A DNA stretch of 64,000 nt from Flavonifractor sp. An10 (GCF_002161215.1 NZ_NFMB01000003.1:310001-374000); one strand, 5' to 3'. Shown: positions 8,457-16,662, numbered from the stretch's first letter. Numbers and translations are program-made. Notes: generated by a model not told the origin, from the sequence alone.

Positions 8457-10601
8457 TTACCGGCGGAAGCGGCCCAGCAGGCGGCCCAGCAGGCCGTTCC
8501 GGCTCTCCGGGACTGGGGCGGGCCGGGCGGCGGCGGAGGCGGCCTCCAGCTCCGCCTCCTCCATGAGGGCGGCCTGGGCGTCCACCGCAGGGGCCCCCTC
8601 GACCCGGGGCACCGGAGTATAGGTGCCCTCCACCCCCAGGTTGCGGGCCTTCACGTTGTCGGAGCAGTAGAGCTCCACATAGTGCTTGATCTGCCGGCGC
8701 ACGGCGGGGTCGGTGACGGGGCAGGCGATCTCCACCCGCCGCTCGGTGTTCCGGGTCATGAGGTCGGCCGAGCCGATGTACACGCTGGTCTCCGCCCCCG
8801 CGCCGAAGGCGTAGATGCGGGGATGCTCCAGGAAGCGGCCCACCACGGAGAACACCCGGATATGGTCGGTGAGCCCCGGCACCCCCGGCCGCAGGCAGCA
8901 GATGCCCCGCACGTTGAGGGTGATGGGCACGCCGGCCTGGCTGGCCTGGGCCAGCTTGTCGATGAGCTGCCGGTCGGTGACCGAGTTGACCTTGATGAAG
9001 ATGCGGGCCTTCTCCCCCCTTCTGGCCTTCTCAATCTCCCCGTCCATCAGCTCCAGCAGCCGGGGCTTGAGGGAGTGGGGGGCCACCAGCAGCTGCTGGT
9101 ACTCCCCGTCCAGGTTGGAGGTGGACATGTTCTGGAAGAAGGCCGCCGCGTCGGCCCCGATGGCGGGGCTGGCGGTCATGAGGCAGAAGTCGGTGTACAG
9201 CCTGGCGGTCTTTTCGTTGTAGTTGCCGGTGCCGATCTGGGTGATGTGCTGGATGCGGCCCTTCTCCCGGCGGGTGATCAGGCAGATCTTGGAGTGAACC
9301 TTGTAGTGCTCAAAGCCGTAGAGGATGGTGCACCCCGCCTCCTCCAGCCGCTGGGCCCAGGCGATGTTGGCCTGCTCGTCAAAGCGGGCCCGCAGCTCCA
9401 TGAGCACCGTCACGTCCTTGCCGTTCTCGGCGGCGGCGGCCAGGTACTCCACCAGCTTGGCGGTGGAGGCCAGGCGGTAGATGGTGATCTTGATGGACAG
9501 CACGCTGGGGTCGTTGGCCGCCTCCTTCACCAGGCGGAGGAAGGGTTCCATGGAGTGGTAGGGGTAGAACAGCAGGGCGTCCCGCCGGAGAATCTGGGGG
9601 ATCATCTTCTCCCCCTTGTGGAGCCAGGCCGGCCACTGGGGGGTGTACTTGGGGTAGCACAGGGCAGCGGCGCTCTCCGGGGGCAGCTTCCCCTCCAGGG
9701 CGTAGACGTAACCCATGGACAGGGGCGCCTTGGAGACGAACACGTAGTCCCGGGTCAGCTCCAGCCTGGGGCACAGGTAGTCCAGCAGCTCGTCGGAGGG
9801 GCTGCCCTGCACCTCCAGCCGCACCGGCGCCAGGCGGGAGCGCTTTTTCAGCACCTTGAGCATGTGGGCCCGGAAATCCTCCCCCACGTCGTAGTCCTCG
9901 TCCTCGGGGCTGATATCGGCGTTGCGGGTGACGGCGATGACGTGCTTCTCCTCCACCTGGTAGTTGTCAAAGAGGGTGTCGGCAAAGGCCATGATGATCT
10001 GCTCGGTGAGCAGGTAGCGCAGCCCCCGCTCCTCCAGCTGGTAAAAGGCGGGCAGGGCCCGGGGTATGGGCACCAGGCCGAAGCGCCGCTCGCCCCCCTG
10101 CCGCAGGGTGAGCACCACCGTCAGGCTCTTGGAGGGCAGGTGGGGAAAGGGGTGGTGGATATCCACCACCAGGGGGGAGAGGACGGGGGCGGCGTAGTCC
10201 TTGAACCACCGCTCCACCTGCTTGCGCTCCTTGCCGTCCAGTTCGTCCACCGTCAGGGAGCAGATGTTGCAGGCCCGCAGCCGCTTCTCCAGCTGGGAGA
10301 CGATCTTGTCCCGCTGCTTGTACAGGGCGGGCACCGCCTTGCAGATGGCCTGGAGCTGCTCTGCGGGGGTGAGGCCGCTCTTGCTGTCCACATGGTGCTC
10401 CTTGGACAGGGCCATGTCGGAGATGGAGCCCACCCGGATCATGAAGAACTCGTCCAGGTTGCTGGTAAAGATGGCGGCGAATTTCAGCCGCTCGAACAGG
10501 GGGACGGTCTCGTCCCTGGCCTCGGCGAGCACCCGCTCGTCAAACCGCAGCCAGGACAGCTCCCGCTCCTGGGTGTACCGGGTATCCACTTCATTCGTCA
10601 T
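8457..10601 (-). CDS. ppk1: Polyphosphate kinase 1
   Basis: This 714-residue enzyme makes inorganic polyphosphate reversibly from ATP. The length and domain order fit PPK1: an N-terminal helical domain (RELSWLRFDERVL), a head domain, and two phospholipase D-like catalytic domains. The phospho-accepting histidine lies in YKVHSKICL, and the second domain carries ETSVYIGSADLMTRNTERRVEI. The C-terminal tail is acidic then Pro/Arg-rich. Its start overlaps the end of the upstream exopolyphosphatase gene by 11 bp, so synthesis and breakdown enzymes are cotranscribed. Confidence 0.96.
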   Translation of the reverse strand: MTNEVDTRYTQERELSWLRFDERVLAEARDETVPLFERLKFAAIFTSNLDEFFMIRVGSISDMALSKEHHVDSKSGLTPAEQLQAICKAVPALYKQRDKIVSQLEKRLRACNICSLTVDELDGKERKQVERWFKDYAAPVLSPLVVDIHHPFPHLPSKSLTVVLTLRQGGERRFGLVPIPRALPAFYQLEERGLRYLLTEQIIMAFADTLFDNYQVEEKHVIAVTRNADISPEDEDYDVGEDFRAHMLKVLKKRSRLAPVRLEVQGSPSDELLDYLCPRLELTRDYVFVSKAPLSMGYVYALEGKLPPESAAALCYPKYTPQWPAWLHKGEKMIPQILRRDALLFYPYHSMEPFLRLVKEAANDPSVLSIKITIYRLASTAKLVEYLAAAAENGKDVTVLMELRARFDEQANIAWAQRLEEAGCTILYGFEHYKVHSKICLITRREKGRIQHITQIGTGNYNEKTARLYTDFCLMTASPAIGADAAAFFQNMSTSNLDGEYQQLLVAPHSLKPRLLELMDGEIEKARRGEKARIFIKVNSVTDRQLIDKLAQASQAGVPITLNVRGICCLRPGVPGLTDHIRVFSVVGRFLEHPRIYAFGAGAETSVYIGSADLMTRNTERRVEIACPVTDPAVRRQIKHYVELYCSDNVKARNLGVEGTYTPVPRVEGAPAVDAQAALMEEAELEAASAAARPAPVPESRNGLLGRLLGRFRR

Positions 10602-11505
10602 GATTTTCCACTCCCATCACACGCTGGAGCAGGTAGCCCTCCCGCACGCCGCAGGCGCTGACCGAGATGGTCTCCACCCCATAGCTCTTCACCACCGCAT
10701 TGAGGATCACCAGGCCGGGCAGGATGGTGTGCACCCGGTCGGGGGCGGTGCGGAGAATCTGCCGCAGGGTGCCCTGATCCCCCTTTTTCAGCTCCTTGTA
10801 GAGGCTCCGCAGCTCCTCCGCCGGAATCACCCGGTTGGCCGGATCCGCGCCGGAGCAGGCATTATACAGCTTGGCCGCCGCCCGGATGGTGCCGCCCACG
10901 CCCGTCAGATGGGCGCAGTGCACCCCGGCGGTGCGGGCCCGCTCCAGCTCGCTCTCCACCCGGTTCCGCAGGGCCCGCCGCTCCTCCCTGGTGGGGAACA
11001 GGCCGGAGACATAGTCGGTAAACAGGGACAGGGAGCCCATGGGCAGGCTGCACCCGGAGGTGATGGCGCAGTTCTCATAGGCCACCAACTCGGTGGAGCC
11101 GCCGCCGATATCAGCCAGCAGGCCGGCCGCCGGAGCGCCGCCCCCCACCGTGGCCCCCAGGAAGGACAGGGCCGCCTCGTCCGCGCCGGAGAGCACTTCC
11201 ACCCCCACGCCGGTGACCGCCCGGATGGTGTCCAGGGCCTCCTCGGTGTTGACGATGTTGCGCAGGGGCGCCGTACCGAATACGTGGAGCTCCTTGATGT
11301 CAAAGTTGTCCAGCAGGGCCTTGTACCCCGCCAGCACCCGGCAGGCCACCAGGATGCCGCTGTCGGAGAGCACGCCCTCCTTAATATATCCGGCCAGGCC
11401 GGCCATCTCCTTCTTGTTCATCAGCAGCTTGAAGCGCCGCCCCTCCCAGTGGTAGATGGACAGGCGCATGGTGTTGGAGCCCACGTCCACAATTCCGCAT
11501 TTCAT
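10591..11505 (-). CDS. ppx: Exopolyphosphatase, Ppx/GppA family
   Basis: This 304-residue member of the sugar kinase/Hsp70-fold phosphatases removes terminal phosphate from polyphosphate or hydrolyses pppGpp. It shows the family's phosphate-binding motifs VDVGSNTMRLSIY at the N-terminus and LADIGGGSTELV in the middle. It lacks the C-terminal HD domain of the ~500-residue enterobacterial forms, as is common in Firmicutes. I chose the ATG at 11505, preceded by GAGGTG; the in-frame GTG at 11520 lies within that ribosome binding site. It is cotranscribed with ppk1. Confidence 0.92.
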   Translation of the reverse strand: MKCGIVDVGSNTMRLSIYHWEGRRFKLLMNKKEMAGLAGYIKEGVLSDSGILVACRVLAGYKALLDNFDIKELHVFGTAPLRNIVNTEEALDTIRAVTGVGVEVLSGADEAALSFLGATVGGGAPAAGLLADIGGGSTELVAYENCAITSGCSLPMGSLSLFTDYVSGLFPTREERRALRNRVESELERARTAGVHCAHLTGVGGTIRAAAKLYNACSGADPANRVIPAEELRSLYKELKKGDQGTLRQILRTAPDRVHTILPGLVILNAVVKSYGVETISVSACGVREGYLLQRVMGVENHDE

Positions 11506-11647
11506 GGTTGCACACCTCACAGTTCAAGTCCTTATAGTTTATACGCTTTGCGCCGAAACCGCAACGGATTTTACCAAAGCTTTACGACAAAACCCGCCCT
11601 TTTCTCCTCCCCCGCCCGCCACGCCCCGGCGGGCTGAAATTTAGGGC

Positions 11648-11676
11648 TTGACAAATCCATTCCGTTGTCATATAAT
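11648..11676 (+). promoter_or_regulatory. Consensus promoter of the tRNA operon
   Basis: A perfect TTGACA (11648-11653), 17-bp spacer and TATAAT (11671-11676) lie 39 bp upstream of tRNA-Leu. This strength is typical for stable RNA genes. Confidence 0.9.
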
Positions 11677-11715
11677 AATCAAGCACTCAAAAAACGCGAG
11701 ACTGGAGCCCTCCAC

Positions 11716-11802
11716 GCCGGAGTGGCGGAATTGGCAGACGCCCGGGACTTAAAATCCCGTGGGAGTAATCCCGTGCCGGTTCGACCCCGGTCTCCGGCAC
11801 CA
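11716..11802 (+). tRNA. tRNA-Leu (anticodon UAA)
   Basis: This 87-nt tRNA including encoded CCA has a 7-bp acceptor stem GCCGGAG/CTCCGGC. The anticodon loop ACTTAAAAT has anticodon TAA, a long variable arm (GTGGGAGTAATCCCGT region) marks a class II tRNA, and the T-loop is GTTCGACCC. Confidence 0.95.
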
Positions 11803-11805
11803 TAT

Positions 11806-11884
<79 letters not shown>

Positions 11885-11885
11885 A

Positions 11886-11926
11886 GAAACCCTGTAGCCG
11901 CAACGGTTACAGGGTTTTCTTTTTAT
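11886..11926 (+). terminator. Terminator of the tRNA operon, supplied by the element
   Basis: AAACCCTGTAGCCG pairs with CGGTTACAGGGTTT around a CAA loop and is followed by a T-rich tract. Because it lies inside attL, integration replaced the host's tRNA terminator (now at 19401-19435) with this one. Confidence 0.8.
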
Positions 11927-11951
11927 TTCCAGATGGTAGCCCGAGCGGGCG

Positions 11952-11973
11952 TTTAGCGCACATTTGGCGCACA
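11952..11973 (+). repeat. Left 11-bp tandem repeat, candidate integrase arm site
   Basis: TTTAGCGCACA and TTTGGCGCACA stand directly in tandem, 68 bp inside attL. The same unit occurs perfectly twice near attR (19213-19234). The placement at both ends is what is expected of arm-type integrase sites. Confidence 0.55.
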
Positions 11974-11976
11974 GCG

Positions 11977-13377
11977 TTATCCGCTGGCCTTTTTCTGTGC
12001 GGGTCTGAGCATCACGTCGGCAAGGCACTCACTGGCCTGTTCATCCGCCTGCCGGATGATGTGGGAATAGATGTCAGTGGTGGTGCTTACCTTCGCGTGG
12101 CCCAGGCGCTTGGAGACGGCCACCACGTCCTTCCCCTCGCTGATCAGGATGGAAGCCATAGTATGCCGGAACGCATGGGGGTTGATGTGGGGAAGGTCGT
12201 GCCGCATGGAGAACTTGCGCAACCATGCCGTTATGCTGTCGGGAATCATCGGCTCCCCGTTGTCCTTCACAAACAGGAAATCGGTGTCGTGCCAGCGGTC
12301 GCCGTTTTTTAGGCGCTGCTCCAGATACCAGCCGCGATATTGCTTCAATAGGTTCATGGTCTCGGTGGGCAACTTGATAAAGCGGACGGTGCTGGTTTTG
12401 GTGGTGTCCTCGTATATGCCCCGCTTGGGAGAATATAGCAGATTGATGTCAATGCGGATCTGACTGTTTCCGAAGTCCACCCGGCTCCACCGCAGCCCCA
12501 TCACTTCACCCCGGCGGCATCCGGTTATCAGCAGGAGGTGGGTAATCACCTTCCACTTCAATGGCTCACACTCCAGGGCCTCCCGGATACGGATAACGTC
12601 CTCCACCTGGAAGTAATTCACCTCTTTGGCCGTCGCCTTTGGCGGTGTGGCCTTTGACGCCGCATTATATGGCACCAGCATTTCCCGTTCCGCCTGGGCC
12701 AGTATAGTTCGGATAAGCCGGTGGTGCTCCAGGATTGTTTTGCTGGACAGGCTGGAGTTTTCTTTTTCCACCTGGAACAGCTTGCCCACATCCTGCCCCA
12801 GCACTTGGGCGATTGCCTGGGCGGTGGGCAGTTCAACCCGCTTCCCCTGACAGGCCGCCGTGATTGTAGCAGGAGACACCCCCGCCGCCTCTGCGGCCTT
12901 TGCCCGGCTCACCCCCTGCTTTTTGAGCATGGCCGAGAGGTCGACAACCGTGTGGGCCTTGTCAGCTCTGCGGCTTACCCCGTCCTCTCCCAGGGCCTTG
13001 TAAAAGGCGTTGAGGTGCTGCGGGCGGAGGTCTACCAGCTTTATGTGGCCGATTGCTGGTATAATGCGCTCCATCAATTCCCCATACCGTTCCAGGGTGC
13101 GGTATTTATCCCCGGCCCGCTCCTTCAGCTCCAGCACATACTTTGCATACTCGGCGAAGGTCTGGCGGTTGTCAGCCTGGAAACCCAGTTCGATTTCCCG
13201 CTCAAACTCAAAGGCCACCCGCTGCACTTCCTTCTCCATCTGCCGCTCTGTCATGGGGCGCTCTGGTGCCCAGGTCTTATAATGCCGGATCTGCTTCCCG
13301 GTCATATCCCGGCCCTTTGTGACGGTGATCTTGAAGCTGGTGCCGGTCTTGCCGTCTATCCTCTTGATATTTGCCAT
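11977..13377 (-). CDS. int: Tyrosine site-specific integrase with inserted helix-turn-helix domain
   Basis: This 466-residue recombinase integrates and excises the element. An arm-binding N-terminal domain (about 1-70) and the SAM-like core-binding domain (from about 73) are followed by a catalytic domain (about 255-445). Catalytic residues are Arg288 (TGCRRGE), Lys327, His401 and Arg404 (HAFRH), His427 (LGHAKV) and Tyr437. The core-binding domain is split by an insertion at about 140-206 that reads as an XRE-like helix-turn-helix (SRAKAAEAAGVSPATITAA). Start chosen at 13377 because AGGAGG lies 5 bp upstream. It reads toward attL. Confidence 0.95.
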   Translation of the reverse strand: MANIKRIDGKTGTSFKITVTKGRDMTGKQIRHYKTWAPERPMTERQMEKEVQRVAFEFEREIELGFQADNRQTFAEYAKYVLELKERAGDKYRTLERYGELMERIIPAIGHIKLVDLRPQHLNAFYKALGEDGVSRRADKAHTVVDLSAMLKKQGVSRAKAAEAAGVSPATITAACQGKRVELPTAQAIAQVLGQDVGKLFQVEKENSSLSSKTILEHHRLIRTILAQAEREMLVPYNAASKATPPKATAKEVNYFQVEDVIRIREALECEPLKWKVITHLLLITGCRRGEVMGLRWSRVDFGNSQIRIDINLLYSPKRGIYEDTTKTSTVRFIKLPTETMNLLKQYRGWYLEQRLKNGDRWHDTDFLFVKDNGEPMIPDSITAWLRKFSMRHDLPHINPHAFRHTMASILISEGKDVVAVSKRLGHAKVSTTTDIYSHIIRQADEQASECLADVMLRPAQKKASG

Positions 13378-13496
13378 AGAATCCTCCTTGTCCATCCGCG
13401 CCCGGTATGGTACAATAAGGACGCGGTTTTGATTCTTTTGTCGGGTCTGAATCGCTCTTGCCGCCTTTGGTGTTCGCTGCACCAGGGGCGGCTTTT

Positions 13497-13712
13497 TCAT
13501 GTTCCGTCCTCTTTGGCCCCACCAGCGGCTTTATCCCGTTCCATAGTCTCGTCTATGGCCCGGTTGATAAAGCCCGTGGTGCTCTCTCCCTGGGCCTCTG
13601 CGTGGGCCTGGACGGCGCTGCGCCGCTCCGGGGTCATTCTAATTTCTACCCGTGCAAACTTTTCAATGTAGTTCTTCTGTGCCCGCTTTTGGGCCTCTGT
13701 CTTTTCTCCCAT
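13497..13712 (-). CDS. Small ribbon-helix-helix-type DNA-binding protein
   Basis: This 71-residue basic protein has the pattern ARVEIRMTPERRSAVQAHAE followed by GESTTGFINRAIDETMERD. That is a short beta strand and two helices, as in Arc/CopG-type regulators and in similar small proteins beside Firmicutes integrases. It is transcribed toward the integrase, 119 bp before it. Three CTACCGGTAG palindromes lie just upstream (13789-13862), suggesting autoregulation and control of the divergent operon. An antitoxin role is less likely because no toxin partner is adjacent. Confidence 0.75.
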   Translation of the reverse strand: MGEKTEAQKRAQKNYIEKFARVEIRMTPERRSAVQAHAEAQGESTTGFINRAIDETMERDKAAGGAKEDGT

Positions 13713-13768
13713 GTTGGCCTCCTTCCTGGGGGGCGGGAAATTTCCGGCACCTCTCCCATCATGTCTGT

Positions 13769-13774
13769 ATTATA
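13769..13774 (-). promoter_or_regulatory. -10 element for the ribbon-helix-helix/integrase operon
   Basis: On the minus strand TATAAT lies about 57 bp upstream of the regulator start. The first CTACCGGTAG palindrome begins 14 bp upstream of it, where it would overlap the -35 region. Confidence 0.45.
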
Positions 13775-13788
13775 TCACAAAAAGCAAC

Positions 13789-13862
13789 CTACCGGTAGAT
13801 ACAATCTCCACAAATCTACCGGTAGACATTCGTACATTCCGCCGATTGATATCTACCGGTAT
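13789..13862. promoter_or_regulatory. Three palindromic operator candidates (CTACCGGTAG)
   Basis: Copies at 13789-13798 and 13816-13825 are perfect palindromes. The third (13853-13862) is CTACCGGTAT. They fill the divergent region between the minus-strand regulator and the plus-strand operon. The third lies inside the 17-bp spacer of the plus-strand promoter, so bound protein would block RNA polymerase. Confidence 0.7.
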
Positions 13863-13874
13863 ATATGCTATAAT
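13846..13874 (+). promoter_or_regulatory. Promoter of the small-gene operon
   Basis: TTGATA (13846-13851), 17-bp spacer and TATAAT (13869-13874) with an operator palindrome in the spacer. It drives the genes from 14023 rightward. A 150-bp leader of no recognised structure follows. Confidence 0.75.
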
Positions 13875-14022
13875 TCATAATGTCAAGAGGGACAGGCGAA
13901 GGTGGACGATAGAATCAAGACCACCACGCAAGAGCGGAACGGGATACCGTCAGTCACCCCCGGGAGGGTGCAGGTAACGCCCACCGCCGCCAGGCCCACC
14001 AGAAAACAAGGAGGTAAACAGC

Positions 14023-14292
14023 ATGAGCACTGCCGAACTAGAAATGAAGATCCGGGAGCTGCGCCAGCTCCAGCAGTTGATTGAGGAGGCCCAGACAGAG
14101 GCCGAGGGCATCCGGGACGCTATCAAGGCCCACATGGGCGCACAGGAGGCCATTAAGGCCGGAGAGTACACGGTGACGTGGAAGCCCGTCAAAACCGCCA
14201 GAATCGACACCACGGCCCTGAGAGCGGCCCTGCCGGAGGTGGCGGCCCGCTTCACCCGTACCAGCACCACCCGCCGCTTCTGCGTGGCATAA
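14023..14292 (+). CDS. Small phage-type protein resembling the C-terminus of YqaJ-family proteins
   Basis: This 89-residue protein has an N-terminal helix with coiled-coil character (about 2-45). Its C-terminal segment ends in VTWKPVKTARIDTTALRAAL and FTRTSTTRRFCVA. In phage genomes that tail pattern is seen at the end of YqaJ-type recombination nucleases or in separate small proteins next to them. No YqaJ nuclease is present here, so the function is open. AAGGAGG precedes the ATG. It is the first gene of the four-gene plus-strand operon. Confidence 0.65.
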   Translation: MSTAELEMKIRELRQLQQLIEEAQTEAEGIRDAIKAHMGAQEAIKAGEYTVTWKPVKTARIDTTALRAALPEVAARFTRTSTTRRFCVA

Positions 14293-14415
14293 ATGAAAGA
14301 GCCCTTACACGGCCACCCTTCCACAAGCGCCGTATAAGAGCCCACAACCACCCCGGAGGGGGTCAAGGGCATTGTACCACGGCCCCCTCCAGATTTCAAG
14401 ATGGAGGAGATACCA

Positions 14416-14658
14416 ATGGATATGATAATCGACGGGCAGAACTACCCAATCACGGGCGCAATTGAGGATGAAGCACTGGGGCCCATTCCCATTATAGACT
14501 TGCATCTGATGAGTGATTATGACTGGCACGTTAGCTGTCTAAAAAGCCGCCTGGAAAACCCGGATATGTATCGGCGTGTGCTCGGTGAGGATGTAGATTC
14601 CGTGATTGCCAAGCTGCAAGCTGCCATAGCCAAATGCAGAGAGGCGGTGGCGGTATGA
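14416..14658 (+). CDS. Hypothetical small protein of the element
   Basis: This 80-residue acidic protein begins MDMIIDGQNYPITGAIEDEA and has a leucine-rich C-terminal helix (about 55-80). I do not recognise a family. The start at 14416 follows GGAGGA (14404-14409) by 6 bp; the upstream in-frame ATG at 14401 precedes that site. Its stop overlaps the next start (ATGA). Confidence 0.6.
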   Translation: MDMIIDGQNYPITGAIEDEALGPIPIIDLHLMSDYDWHVSCLKSRLENPDMYRRVLGEDVDSVIAKLQAAIAKCREAVAV

Positions 14659-14966
14659 TTACATTCCCCGTCACACCGGAGGCGTTCACAGCCTACCAGG
14701 AGCAGCTTGCCGAGCGAGAGCTGATGGAGCGAGAGCGGGAGGCCACGGCCGCATGGGTAGAGGGCTTCAACCTCAGTTACGAAGACGGCTTGGAGCAAGA
14801 CACCGACGCGCTGGAGGATTCACTTGCTAAAATGGACGAGCTGATCACACGGAGGGACAATAGCCCTGCGGTGCGGGATATTCTCCGAGTATGCCGCCGG
14901 TGGATCATAACCGCCTGGAAGCAGGGCTTCCATGACGCAGAGGAAAGGAGCCTAGCAGATGGATGA
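14655..14966 (+). CDS. Hypothetical helical protein of the element
   Basis: This 103-residue, mostly helical protein is rich in Glu, with ITFPVTPEAFTAYQEQLAER at the start and a basic/aromatic end (RRWIITAWKQGFHDAEER). No family is recognised. The ATG overlaps the previous stop, and its own end overlaps the next gene by 8 bp, so it is translationally coupled on both sides. Confidence 0.6.
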   Translation: MITFPVTPEAFTAYQEQLAERELMEREREATAAWVEGFNLSYEDGLEQDTDALEDSLAKMDELITRRDNSPAVRDILRVCRRWIITAWKQGFHDAEERSLADG

Positions 14967-15192
14967 TAACTTACTAACCGCGCTGTACCATGCCGCCAGC
15001 AGCGAGGAACCGGACACGATGGACGGCCCCAGCCTGTGCGACTACTACCAGCGCAGGAATGAGACAGAACACACCCGCCGCGCCCTGGTGGACGCTGTGG
15101 GCGACGATGTGGACGTGGATAGCTACGGGGTGGCTATGGAGTGCCAGGGCTTTATAAACGGCTTCCGGCTGGCTCTGGGGCTGTGCAGGTGA
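14959..15192 (+). CDS. Hypothetical small acidic protein of the element
   Basis: This 77-residue acidic protein has no recognised domain. An AGGAAAGG site precedes the ATG. It is the last gene of the small operon and a terminator follows it. Confidence 0.6.
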   Translation: MDDNLLTALYHAASSEEPDTMDGPSLCDYYQRRNETEHTRRALVDAVGDDVDVDSYGVAMECQGFINGFRLALGLCR

Positions 15193-15198
15193 AGGAAA

Positions 15199-15229
15199 GG
15201 GGCTGCCCACACGGGCGGCCCCTTTTTCT
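15199..15229 (+). terminator. Intrinsic terminator of the small-gene operon
   Basis: GGGGCTGCCC pairs with GGGCGGCCCC (one T-G wobble) around ACAC, followed by T5. Confidence 0.8.
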
Positions 15230-15307
15230 GTGGATCTGCTCAGAGTGGGAAAAGGCTGCCCCCGCCGTTCCCTCCGGTCATGTCCCCCGCTCCGGAAGAA
15301 GGGGGGG

Positions 15308-15450
15308 CCTTTTTAGGGTGTCTGAAATGACCGGATGCTCAGGGTTCGCTCTAGCTTCGCTCGTTGTTCGTTCCCTTTTTAGGGGCTCGGAAATCTCGGA
15401 GTTCCTCCGGAGTTCGTTCCCCCTTTTTTAGGGCCTGTAAAATGTGAGGA
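15308..15450. repeat. Three degenerate ~28-bp repeats between convergent operons
   Basis: Copies at 15308-15335, 15373-15400 and 15422-15450 share the frame CCTTTTTAGGG, six variable bases, AAAT, then GGA. The 280-bp gap between the plus-strand operon and the convergent sigma-like gene holds no gene. The repeats could act as redundant terminators or protein-binding sites. Confidence 0.45.
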
Positions 15451-15472
15451 TCTTCGCGGCCTCCTCACGGCT

Positions 15473-16084
15473 TTACCGATAGTCCCGCAACGTTTTGGAC
15501 ACCCTGGGGTGACGCAGCGCCCGCAGGGCTGCCGCCTCCAGCTTGCGCACCTCCTTCTCCGGTACGCCGGTAGCCGCCGAGATTTCCGCCGTGGTCTGGT
15601 TCATCCAATACCGCCGCTGGATTTCCTCTCTCTGGCCCTCTGGAAGCCCCTCCACGGCCCTGTGAAGGGTATCCCATACTCCGACACCCTCCAGGACTTC
15701 CGCCGCCTGTGTGTCTGGTATTACGTCGGCCAGGGTGAGGGTATCGTCCTCGTCTCCGACTGGTGCCTCCAGACTGAGGGCCCGGTCAAGCGGGTCTAGG
15801 CGGTCGCGCTGTGTGCGCTGCCCTGTGGACTCTGTAAACGCCGCTTTGAGCCGCAGCCCGTACCACGTGAGGAACTGCCCCGCCTCCGCTCTCCAGCCCT
15901 CCAGCGCGTCCAGGAGCGCCAGGAAGGCCGATTGCTCCAAGTCCTCCAGTGTCACACCACCCCGGCCCAGATACACCCACCGGCGGGCCTGCTGGAGCGC
16001 AAAGCGCCGCACCTGTCCCCACAGCTCCATGACCCTGTCCCGTTTTCCCGCTCGGATCACCGCCACCAGCTCCTCGTTGGTCAT
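15473..16084 (-). CDS. Sigma-70-like RNA polymerase sigma factor of the element
   Basis: This 203-residue protein has a region-2-like helix set (residues about 30-90, with GVTLEDLEQSAFLALLDAL, typical of the core-binding helix). A linker of charged residues follows, then a region-4-like helix-turn-helix at about 145-195 (EEIQRRYWMNQTTAEISAATGVPEKEVRKLE). Phage and mobile elements use such factors to switch on late or transfer genes. Start chosen at ATG 16084, preceded by a purine-rich site. It is the last gene of the minus-strand operon. Confidence 0.8.
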   Translation of the reverse strand: MTNEELVAVIRAGKRDRVMELWGQVRRFALQQARRWVYLGRGGVTLEDLEQSAFLALLDALEGWRAEAGQFLTWYGLRLKAAFTESTGQRTQRDRLDPLDRALSLEAPVGDEDDTLTLADVIPDTQAAEVLEGVGVWDTLHRAVEGLPEGQREEIQRRYWMNQTTAEISAATGVPEKEVRKLEAAALRALRHPRVSKTLRDYR

Positions 16085-16162
16085 TGTCCTGCCGCCCCTT
16101 TCGTGGTAGAATGTGGGTGACAGGTTCACACTCCCACACGGGGCCGCTTCGGCGGCTCTTTT

Positions 16163-16495
16163 TTATGTGTCTATTTTCTGCGCTTTTTGGTACATTTCCA
16201 TCCAATCACATATCTGCATGGTCACCAGCCAGCCGGAGCGGTTGCGGCGGTGGAACACAGCGGGCGCTCCATCCCGGAAGCGGTCAGCATCCCGGACGGC
16301 CTGGGCCATTGCCTCCGGCACGTTCAGCCGCTCATTGCGCTTGCACTCAATATGGACACCAGAGAGGCCCACAAGGTCAGGCGTGGCCCCATAGCTCACA
16401 GCCTGCCCCGGCTGCACATCGTACCCGTACCCCTGGAGGAGCTGGGCAAGCTCCAACTCACCCGCACGGCCCTTGCGCTGGCTTGCTCTACCCAT
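16163..16495 (-). CDS. Small PDDEXK-type nuclease (Holliday-junction resolvase-like)
   Basis: This 110-residue protein starts with the basic RKGRAGELELAQLL helix and has the catalytic pattern TPDLVGLSGVHIECKRNE. The Asp, Glu and Lys fit the PD-(D/E)XK core. Small enzymes of this type in phages and satellites process branched DNA during replication or recombination. Its ATG overlaps the end of the upstream 36-residue frame by 8 bp. Confidence 0.78.
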   Translation of the reverse strand: MGRASQRKGRAGELELAQLLQGYGYDVQPGQAVSYGATPDLVGLSGVHIECKRNERLNVPEAMAQAVRDADRFRDGAPAVFHRRNRSGWLVTMQICDWMEMYQKAQKIDT

Positions 16496-16598
16496 TGGGA
16501 TCTCCGTTCAGTTCGTTGCTGATTACCTCCAGATGCTCCGCAATTTCTTCCAATGCCTGCGCGATCTTCACCAATACGTTGTATATAGGGTCATTCAC
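16488..16598 (-). CDS. Hypothetical 36-residue helical protein
   Basis: A GTG start at 16598 follows AAGGAG by 11 bp and gives a 36-residue protein that is almost entirely one helix (NVLVKIAQALEEIAEHLEVI). The same frame is open to an ATG at 16691, giving 67 residues with a His/Met-rich leader. That form would overlap the upstream gene by 29 bp and lacks a clear ribosome binding site. Function unknown. Confidence 0.5.
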   Translation of the reverse strand: MNDPIYNVLVKIAQALEEIAEHLEVISNELNGDPNG

Positions 16599-16662
16599 TG
16601 TTTCGCCGTCTCCTTTGATTTTTATCCTGCGTATCCTGTGGAAAGCATGGAAATGATGGAAT

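Noticed and set aside
8364-10661. Long open frame (765 codons) on the plus strand opposite ppk1
   Set aside because: It is a GC-rich antisense shadow of a well-conserved gene, with low-complexity Gly/His/Val composition, no ribosome binding site and no family features.
13780-13870. CRISPR-like array because of three short repeats
   Set aside because: The repeats are 10-bp palindromes with unequal 17- and 27-bp gaps inside promoters, and no cas genes occur; they fit operators. No CRISPR array was found elsewhere in the window.
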